NCBI GenBank assembly: GCA_937864205.1
Contig: CALMJB010000080.1
Location: 1 to 9,407, forward strand
Reading direction: 5' to 3'
Length of the DNA: 9,407 nucleotides
Source: an uncultured Actinomycetes bacterium
GTDB lineage: Bacteria > Actinomycetota > Actinomycetes > Nanopelagicales > Nanopelagicaceae
In this document: one piece after another, positions 5,242 through 9,407 of the stretch
Numbering within the stretch: position 1 is the first letter of the stretch
Layout: the number at the start of each line of letters is the position of its first letter
Notes under the pieces: generated by a model
Seen by the model: the letters and a program-made list of their open reading frames with translations, nothing else
Told to the model about the DNA's origin: nothing
The model's database searches: none
Position numbers and translations under genes: made by a program

Positions 5242-6024
5242 TTAACTACTGCGTTTTTCTCGCTTAGCAGAACGTGATTTAAATTTAAGTAACTTCCCAC
5301 TTTTCTTGGAATTATTGAAATTCTTTAACTCTTTTGCATCCATAGGAATTTTCTTTCCTTGATTTATTAATTCTTTTGCATCTGATGCATAAATCGGTAC
5401 AAACTCTTGCTTTGACATCTCTTGAATCTTGTTCATTACCTGATCGGTAATTTCCCGTAAAAGTTCCTGATCAGAAGAATCTCCGGAAAAATACATCGGT
5501 TCACCAAAGATCATTTCTACCCGTCTGACTTTTGGTACTACTTGACCAGTTGGCTGAATTTCTGCGGTATTAAACATTGCCACGGGGACAACCGCTGCAC
5601 CTGATTCAATCGCCAATCGCGCGATTCCAGTTCTTCCCTTATAAAGTCGGCCATCTGGTGATCTGGTTCCCTCTGGATAAATTCCAAGGCACTCACCTTG
5701 CGATAAAACTTTTAGTCCGGTTATAAGGGCTGCTTCGCTGCGCTTGCCACCGGAACGATCAATGGGAACCTGGCCCAAAGCAATAAATGTCCAGCGCTTT
5801 ATTAATCCTTTAATTCCCGGAGATGTGAAGTACTCACTCTTTGCCAAGAATGTGACTTTACGTGGCACCACCAGCGGCATAAATATTGAGTCGCTAAACG
5901 AAAGATGATTTGAAGCGACTATTACTGGGCCGGTTGCCGGAACATGGCGAAGCCCGGTGACTTTGGGACGAAAGAAGAGGGTTAGTAATGGGAAGAGAAA
6001 TGATTTCAGCAAGCGGTAAGCCAC
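5242..6024 (-). CDS. 1-acyl-sn-glycerol-3-phosphate acyltransferase (PlsC-like)
   Basis: 260-residue membrane-associated acyltransferase, most likely adding the second acyl chain to lysophosphatidic acid in phospholipid synthesis. All four family blocks are present: NHLSFSD with His40 and Asp45, GQVPIDR (84-90), YPEGTRSPDG (116-125) with the substrate-binding Glu-Gly-Thr-Arg, and VVPVAMF (145-151). A hydrophobic stretch at 6-18 would anchor it. The last 45 residues are an unusually basic tail (KKSGKLLKFKSRSAKREKRS) that may contact the membrane. The start is GTG at 6024, supported by TTGAAG, 18 bases, TAAATT, 6 bases, then GTG: a leaderless layout with no Shine-Dalgarno. It converges on the nuclease gene with only 12 bases between. 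The exact acyl acceptor could differ. Confidence 0.92.
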   Translation of the reverse strand: MAYRLLKSFLFPLLTLFFRPKVTGLRHVPATGPVIVASNHLSFSDSIFMPLVVPRKVTFLAKSEYFTSPGIKGLIKRWTFIALGQVPIDRSGGKRSEAALITGLKVLSQGECLGIYPEGTRSPDGRLYKGRTGIARLAIESGAAVVPVAMFNTAEIQPTGQVVPKVRRVEMIFGEPMYFSGDSSDQELLREITDQVMNKIQEMSKQEFVPIYASDAKELINQGKKIPMDAKELKNFNNSKKSGKLLKFKSRSAKREKRSS

Positions 6025-6060
6025 TGGATAAATTTACGGGCAAATGAACCAACCCTTCAA
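6025..6060 (-). promoter_or_regulatory. Promoter of the acyltransferase gene, apparently leaderless
   Basis: On the minus strand TTGAAG (6060-6055) is followed after 18 bases by TAAATT (6036-6031), then TATCCA, then the GTG start. Both boxes are near consensus and the spacing places +1 on the start codon. This is the best-supported leaderless promoter in the window. Confidence 0.65.
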
Positions 6061-6066
6061 TTGACG
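6061..6066 (+). promoter_or_regulatory. Candidate -35 box of the esterase gene, abutting the opposite -35
   Basis: TTGACG directly adjoins the minus-strand -35 (6055-6060), forming CTTCAA|TTGACG. The matching -10 is weak: TAAGCG at 6083-6088 with a 16-base spacer is the best I see. Confidence 0.4.
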
Positions 6067-6087
6067 GTTTTTTAAGGGGATTTAAGC

Positions 6088-6092
6088 GAGGA
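6088..6092 (+). promoter_or_regulatory. Shine-Dalgarno GAGGA of the esterase gene, inside a possible hairpin loop
   Basis: GAGGA lies 7 bases before ATG 6100 and supports that start. GGGGA (6076-6080) can pair with TCCCC (6095-6099), placing this ribosome site in the 14-base loop next to the stem. Confidence 0.45.
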
Positions 6093-6099
6093 TTTCCCC

Positions 6100-6861
6100 A
6101 TGATTGCCAACGCGGAATCTATTGAAATTGAAACCGCATCAAAATCTAAAGTTTCGATTTTGATGATTCATGGTTTCACTGGTTCGGTCGCATCGATCGC
6201 ACCTTGGGTTAAAACGATGGCAGCTTTTGGCTTCTCAGTTTCAGCGCCGTTACTGCCCGGGCATGGCACAAGTTGGCAGCAATTAAATAAAACTAAATGG
6301 AGTGATTGGTTCAATTGTGTTGAACAAGAGTTCAAAAAATTGCGCGGGCAATCTAATCAAGTATTTGTGGCCGGTTTTTCTATGGGCGGATCATTGGCTT
6401 TGCGATTGGCGCAAATTTATGGAAAAGATATCGCTGGCTTAATTTTAATTAATCCCAGTATCGAGGATAAGCGACTCATTCAAAGGTTTGTTCCATTACT
6501 TCAATTTTTCTTACCCCGCTCAAGCCGAAGTGCTCGGAAAAATGGCACCGATGTCGCAGCACCAAATCCACCTAAACACAGTTATGGCGTTATCCCACTG
6601 AAAGCCTTGGCGTCGCTGCAAAAACTTTGGAAATTAGTTCAAGCAAATCTTTATTTAATTAATCAGCCGATAATGATTGGCATCTCGCCACAAGATCATG
6701 TGGTGAATCCAAATAGCAAAATCACTTTACTTTCACATATTAATTCTGTAAAAATTAAATCAGTTGAGTTTGCAAATTCTTATCATAATGTCGCACTTGA
6801 TTACGATTTAGAAAAACTTTGTATTGAGACTCGCGAATTCATCAATGCGAATCTGAATTAA
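6100..6861 (+). CDS. Alpha/beta hydrolase, Est30-like carboxylesterase or monoacylglycerol lipase
   Basis: 253 residues. The oxyanion loop HGFTGS is at 24-29, the conserved LLPGHGTS at 51-58, the nucleophile elbow GFSMGG (92-97) with Ser94, the acid ISPQDHVV with Asp199, and the base YHNVALD with His229. Size, Ser94 position and the HGFTG...PGHG pattern resemble the Geobacillus carboxylesterase Est30, which also has its serine at 94. A cap-like insert lies around 125-175. No signal peptide is seen, so it should be cytoplasmic and act on short- or medium-chain esters or monoglycerides. Start supported by GAGGA. Its TAA stop shares the TTAA palindrome with the stop of the converging glucokinase, so no terminator separates them. 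Substrate uncertain. Confidence 0.9.
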   Translation: MIANAESIEIETASKSKVSILMIHGFTGSVASIAPWVKTMAAFGFSVSAPLLPGHGTSWQQLNKTKWSDWFNCVEQEFKKLRGQSNQVFVAGFSMGGSLALRLAQIYGKDIAGLILINPSIEDKRLIQRFVPLLQFFLPRSSRSARKNGTDVAAPNPPKHSYGVIPLKALASLQKLWKLVQANLYLINQPIMIGISPQDHVVNPNSKITLLSHINSVKIKSVEFANSYHNVALDYDLEKLCIETREFINANLN

Positions 6862-7829
6862 TCGCGAGCTAAGTTAGCCGCTCCCACTAAACCAGCATCG
6901 TTACCAAACTTTGCCGCCAGTACCTTCGGAATATTTCGATCCTTGCCAAACGGCATGTACTTCACCATTGCTTCGGCGGCGGGTTTAATTAATAAATCTC
7001 CGGCATCAACAACTCCGCCACCGATGATGATCGCCTGCGGATCTAAAATTAAAGTATAAGAAGCCATCGCTAGTCCTAACCAGTCGGCTTGTCGCTTAAA
7101 TGCGGCGAGTGCAATCTCATCATTTTCTCTAGCGGCAGTTGTCAAAATATTTCCGGTTAGATTTTCTGGTTTATTTTCTACTCGTTGCAACAAATTTGCT
7201 GATTGCGCTGGACGTTCTTGTATTAATTCTCGTGCCATTCGAAGTAATGCACTTCCTGATGCATACTGTTCAATACATCCCTTAGTGCCACAACCACAAA
7301 GTTGGCCATCTTTTTGCACAATCATGTGGCCAAATTCAGCGCCGGCACCAGAATATCCGCGATGTAAATTGCCATCGACAATTAATCCCCCACCCATTCC
7401 AGTACCAATTATGAAAAACATTACCGGATTGAAATCTTTGGCAGCACCGAATTTGAATTCTGCCCATAAAGCTGCGCTGGCATCATTTTCAACAATCACA
7501 GGAAGATTCACTTTTTCAGAAATCAATTTACCGATCGGGAAATTTGTGCAGTTAGAAATATTTGGAGAATCAATGATGGTAGAGCGATCTGATGAAATTA
7601 AACCGGCCCAACTTAAGCCAACTCCCTTTATTTGGCCAGCAAATTTCGGATCTTGATTTATCTCATTGACTATTTCACTTATTACTTGAACTAATTCTGG
7701 CCCGCCATTTTTTGGAGTGTCTTTTCGCACCCGAAAAATGATTTGGCCTTCTGAATCTACAACGCCAGCTAGAACTTTAGTTCCGCCGACATCAATGCCA
7801 ATCGTCAGCGCAGTTGGCGAGATTGACAT
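6858..7829 (-). CDS. ROK-family glucokinase
   Basis: 323 residues from ATG at 7829; phosphorylates glucose with ATP to glucose-6-phosphate, feeding glycolysis and the inositol synthase of this window. The ATP loop DVGGTK is at 13-18, the catalytic pair is Asn115-Asp116 in VENDASAALWAEF, the phosphate-binding segment is GTGMGGGLIVDG (142-153), and the ROK sugar-binding/zinc signature follows as AEFGH (164-168) with His168 and CGCGTKGCIEQ (178-188) giving three zinc cysteines. An in-frame TTG at 7832 would add one residue but abuts the upstream stop, so ATG is preferred. It follows the SRPBCC gene by 3 bases, so the two are one transcript and probably translationally coupled. Another hexose kinase specificity is possible, but length and motifs fit actinobacterial Glk. 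Confidence 0.93.
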   Translation of the reverse strand: MSISPTALTIGIDVGGTKVLAGVVDSEGQIIFRVRKDTPKNGGPELVQVISEIVNEINQDPKFAGQIKGVGLSWAGLISSDRSTIIDSPNISNCTNFPIGKLISEKVNLPVIVENDASAALWAEFKFGAAKDFNPVMFFIIGTGMGGGLIVDGNLHRGYSGAGAEFGHMIVQKDGQLCGCGTKGCIEQYASGSALLRMARELIQERPAQSANLLQRVENKPENLTGNILTTAARENDEIALAAFKRQADWLGLAMASYTLILDPQAIIIGGGVVDAGDLLIKPAAEAMVKYMPFGKDRNIPKVLAAKFGNDAGLVGAANLARD

Positions 7830-7832
7830 CAA

Positions 7833-8270
7833 TTAGTTCTCGAGTTTTTCCTTAAGTTGTTTTAAAGCTAGATCAATTGTGGATTTTTCAGCCTTTTGAC
7901 GCATGATTGCCGGTACCGGCATCGAAAGGGCAACACCTAATTCATATGTAACGTTTGTAGTGCCATCGCCATTGTCTTTGATGACATAGGCGCCACTCAT
8001 TTCGGTAAGCAAATCGGCATCTTCTAAAGAAAACTCTAAACGCTCGGGAGCTTTACTCCAGTCATAATTCAATGTTGGTTTATCTTTCAACGCGCCAGAT
8101 TCAACTTTCATCTTGATTTGGGTGGCGCGACCTTGAGCATCTTTCTGTAAAACTTCTACCGATTTAATTGCGGTCGACCAAGATGGATAATTTGCCAAAT
8201 CAAACAGCACATTTTGAACTGCTGCGATATCAGCTTCGATGTTTACGCTTGCAGTAGAGAGTTCAGCCAT
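7833..8270 (-). CDS. SRPBCC (polyketide cyclase/START-like) family protein
   Basis: 145 residues, a single helix-grip domain. It opens with the typical SVNIEADIAAVQNVLFDLANYPSW pattern split over 8-31, has the central strands RATQIKMKVESG and LNYDWSKAPERLEFSL, the GDGTTNVTYELGVAL strand (101-115), and closes with the long C-terminal helix (125-145). These proteins form a hydrophobic pocket for lipids or other ligands; no catalytic residue is evident. It lies between a ROK glucokinase and a divergent FadD15-type synthetase, similar to Rv2185c beside fadD15 in mycobacteria, which suggests a role linked to lipid metabolism. TAGCCT exactly 6 bases before the ATG, with no ribosome site, suggests a leaderless start. 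Ligand unknown. Confidence 0.88.
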   Translation of the reverse strand: MAELSTASVNIEADIAAVQNVLFDLANYPSWSTAIKSVEVLQKDAQGRATQIKMKVESGALKDKPTLNYDWSKAPERLEFSLEDADLLTEMSGAYVIKDNGDGTTNVTYELGVALSMPVPAIMRQKAEKSTIDLALKQLKEKLEN

Positions 8271-8282
8271 GGCGCAAGGCTA
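8271..8282 (-). promoter_or_regulatory. Probable -10 element of a leaderless transcript for SRPBCC-glucokinase
   Basis: Minus-strand TAGCCT (8282-8277), then TGCGCC, then ATG. It closely resembles the layout before the enoyl-CoA isomerase gene (TAGTAT-TGCGTT-ATG). No convincing -35 is seen. Confidence 0.4.
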
Positions 8283-8347
8283 CCGCTAAGTAACCAATTC
8301 ATACCCAGTCAGTATTCAGCCAAGAATCAGACCGGAATCGGACTGCT

Positions 8348-8371
8348 CTGGCATAACTCCTGCTCTGCCAG
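8348..8371. promoter_or_regulatory. Inverted repeat CTGGCA-N12-TGCCAG in the acyl-CoA synthetase promoter
   Basis: Six-base perfect arms at 8348-8353 and 8366-8371 fill the region between the expected -35 and the -10 (8372-8377), a good position for a repressor of the fatty-acid activation gene. Arms are short, so chance is possible. Confidence 0.35.
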
Positions 8372-8383
8372 TAATTTGGGGCT
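8372..8383 (+). promoter_or_regulatory. Probable -10 element of a leaderless transcript for the acyl-CoA synthetase
   Basis: TAATTT (8372-8377) is followed by GGGGCT and the ATG at 8384, the same TANNNT-N6-start arrangement as before three other genes. GGGG could serve as a poor ribosome site but is only 2 bases from the ATG. Confidence 0.45.
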
Positions 8384-9407
8384 ATGTCCAACACCTCAAT
8401 TTCCGAATCTTCCACTCGAAGTGAAGTAACTATTCCAGCAATCATCCCAACGGCAAGTGCCGGAAACTTAACAAACTTAATTACCGAACGTGCATGGTTT
8501 GAACCAGAGCGCGTAATTGTTTCTCGTCCCCTTGGCGAAGGTTGGCAACCAGTTACTGCAAAGGAGTATGAAGCAGAAATTAGACAAGTTGCAAAAGGGC
8601 TAATTGCTGCCGGCGTTAAATTTGGAGATCGCGTTGCGATTATGTCGAAGACTCGATACGAGTGGACGCTACTTGATTTTGCAATTTGGTTTGCCGGCGC
8701 TGTAACTGTTCCAATTTATGAAACTTCAAGTGCTGAACAAATTGATTGGATTTTGTCAGATTCAAGTTCGGTGGCTTTGATTGTTGAAACTCCAGCTCAC
8801 CGAGAGACTGCGACGCCAGTTCTGGGATCAAAATGTAAAAATATTTGGACGATTACCGAGAATGCAATTGCCGAATTAATAAAACTCGGTACAAATGTCA
8901 GCGATGAAGAGATAAACAATCGTCGCACCTCACTTTCGCCAAATGATTTAGCGACTTTGATTTACACCAGTGGTACAACCGGAAAACCTAAAGGGGTGCA
9001 GTTAACTCACGGTAATTTCTTGTCTGAGTGTGGCAATGTCGTGAATGGGGCAAATGATTTGTTCTTAAAGCCAAATGGTTCAACTTTATTGTTCCTACCA
9101 GTTGCGCACGTCTTTGGACGAATGGTGCAAATTGGTTCTATTTCCGCCGGTTTACATATGGCACATTGTGGCGACATCGCTCGTTTGACCACAGACTTGG
9201 CAACATTTAAACCAACTTTCGTTTTGGCTGTTCCGAGAATTTTCGAAAAAGTTTTCAATGGCGCGCAAGCAAAAGCGGAAGCTGGCGGCAAAGGCAAGAT
9301 TTTTGAAAAAGCAGTAAATACCGCGATCGCTTACAGCCAAGGATTAGATACTGGAAAAATCTCAATCGGTTTGAAATTTAAGCATTTGTTATTTGATCGT
9401 TTGGTCT
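8384..9407 (+). CDS. Long-chain acyl-CoA synthetase, FadD15-type (partial, C-terminus beyond right edge)
   Basis: AMP-forming ligase that activates fatty acids to acyl-CoA. 341 residues are visible of an expected 600 or so. The P-loop-like AMP-binding signature YTSGTTGKPKG is at 194-204, followed by VQLTHGNF. Earlier segments are typical of the FadD15/long-chain group: GDRVAIMSKTRYEW (81-94) and AGAVTVPIYETSS (104-116). The downstream FLPVAHVFGR segment is the substrate-channel region and PTFVLAVPRIFEKV follows. The ATG at 8384 gives MSNTSISESS; its short polar lead of some 25 residues is not conserved in such enzymes, but no better start is seen and the -10 spacing supports it. It diverges from the SRPBCC-glucokinase pair across 113 bases, matching a known actinobacterial neighbourhood. 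Chain-length preference unknown. Confidence 0.95.
   Translation, partial: MSNTSISESSTRSEVTIPAIIPTASAGNLTNLITERAWFEPERVIVSRPLGEGWQPVTAKEYEAEIRQVAKGLIAAGVKFGDRVAIMSKTRYEWTLLDFAIWFAGAVTVPIYETSSAEQIDWILSDSSSVALIVETPAHRETATPVLGSKCKNIWTITENAIAELIKLGTNVSDEEINNRRTSLSPNDLATLIYTSGTTGKPKGVQLTHGNFLSECGNVVNGANDLFLKPNGSTLLFLPVAHVFGRMVQIGSISAGLHMAHCGDIARLTTDLATFKPTFVLAVPRIFEKVFNGAQAKAEAGGKGKIFEKAVNTAIAYSQGLDTGKISIGLKFKHLLFDRLV

Noticed and set aside
7830..7832. TTG start for the glucokinase one codon upstream of the ATG
   Set aside because: It directly abuts the upstream stop codon, TTG is rarer, and it adds a single non-conserved residue; the ATG at 7829 is the simpler choice.
8214..8429. Plus-strand 71-codon open frame over the SRPBCC start and the synthetase start
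   Set aside because: It overlaps both divergent genes and their promoters, with no ribosome site and no recognisable protein.

Overview
The window looks like a piece of a small-genome, AT-leaning actinobacterial chromosome. No single gene settles this; the combination does. There is an actinobacterial-type inositol-3-phosphate synthase coupled to a PadR regulator (the Rv0047c/Rv0046c arrangement of mycobacteria), and a lipid/carbon block of PlsC-like acyltransferase, SRPBCC protein, ROK glucokinase and divergent FadD15-type acyl-CoA synthetase that resembles a conserved actinobacterial neighbourhood. Several genes also appear to start without a leader. The modest G+C, short intergenic gaps and short genes would fit a streamlined freshwater lineage such as the acI/Nanopelagicales group, but that placement is inference.

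Layout, left to right. (1) 1-611, minus: an enoyl-CoA isomerase-like crotonase cut by the left edge. (2) 724-1849, plus: a small stand-alone LuxR-type helix-turn-helix protein, a 208-base spacer rich in repeats and palindromes, then a two-segment membrane protein of unknown function. Paired terminators at 1852-1906 close this unit and the one facing it. (3) 1930-3599, minus: padR-ino1, overlapping by four bases (GTGA), with a striking set of GATATATCG-type dyads upstream of padR. (4) 3600-3858: a spacer containing an unusually G+C-rich stretch with no identified content. (5) 3859-5229, plus: a LysE-family exporter and a single-domain RecB-like PD-(D/E)XK nuclease with two CxxC pairs. (6) 5242-6024, minus: a PlsC-like acyltransferase. 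(7) 6100-6861, plus: an Est30-like carboxylesterase. (8) 6858-8270, minus: an SRPBCC protein followed at 3 bases by a ROK glucokinase. (9) 8384-9407, plus: a long-chain acyl-CoA synthetase cut by the right edge.

Most of the recognisable genes serve lipid and central carbon metabolism. FadD15-type synthetase activates fatty acids, the acyltransferase uses acyl groups for phospholipid, the crotonase handles unsaturated acyl-CoAs, glucokinase makes glucose-6-phosphate, and Ino1 turns that into inositol-3-phosphate for phosphatidylinositol and mycothiol. 

I see no mobile element, CRISPR array, tRNA or rRNA, and no convincing new multi-gene system. The items most worth a second look are the recurring TANNNT-N6-start layout (leaderless genes), the repeat-rich spacer beside the small LuxR-type protein, the PadR dyads, the G+C-rich spacer next to them, and the four-cysteine nuclease.
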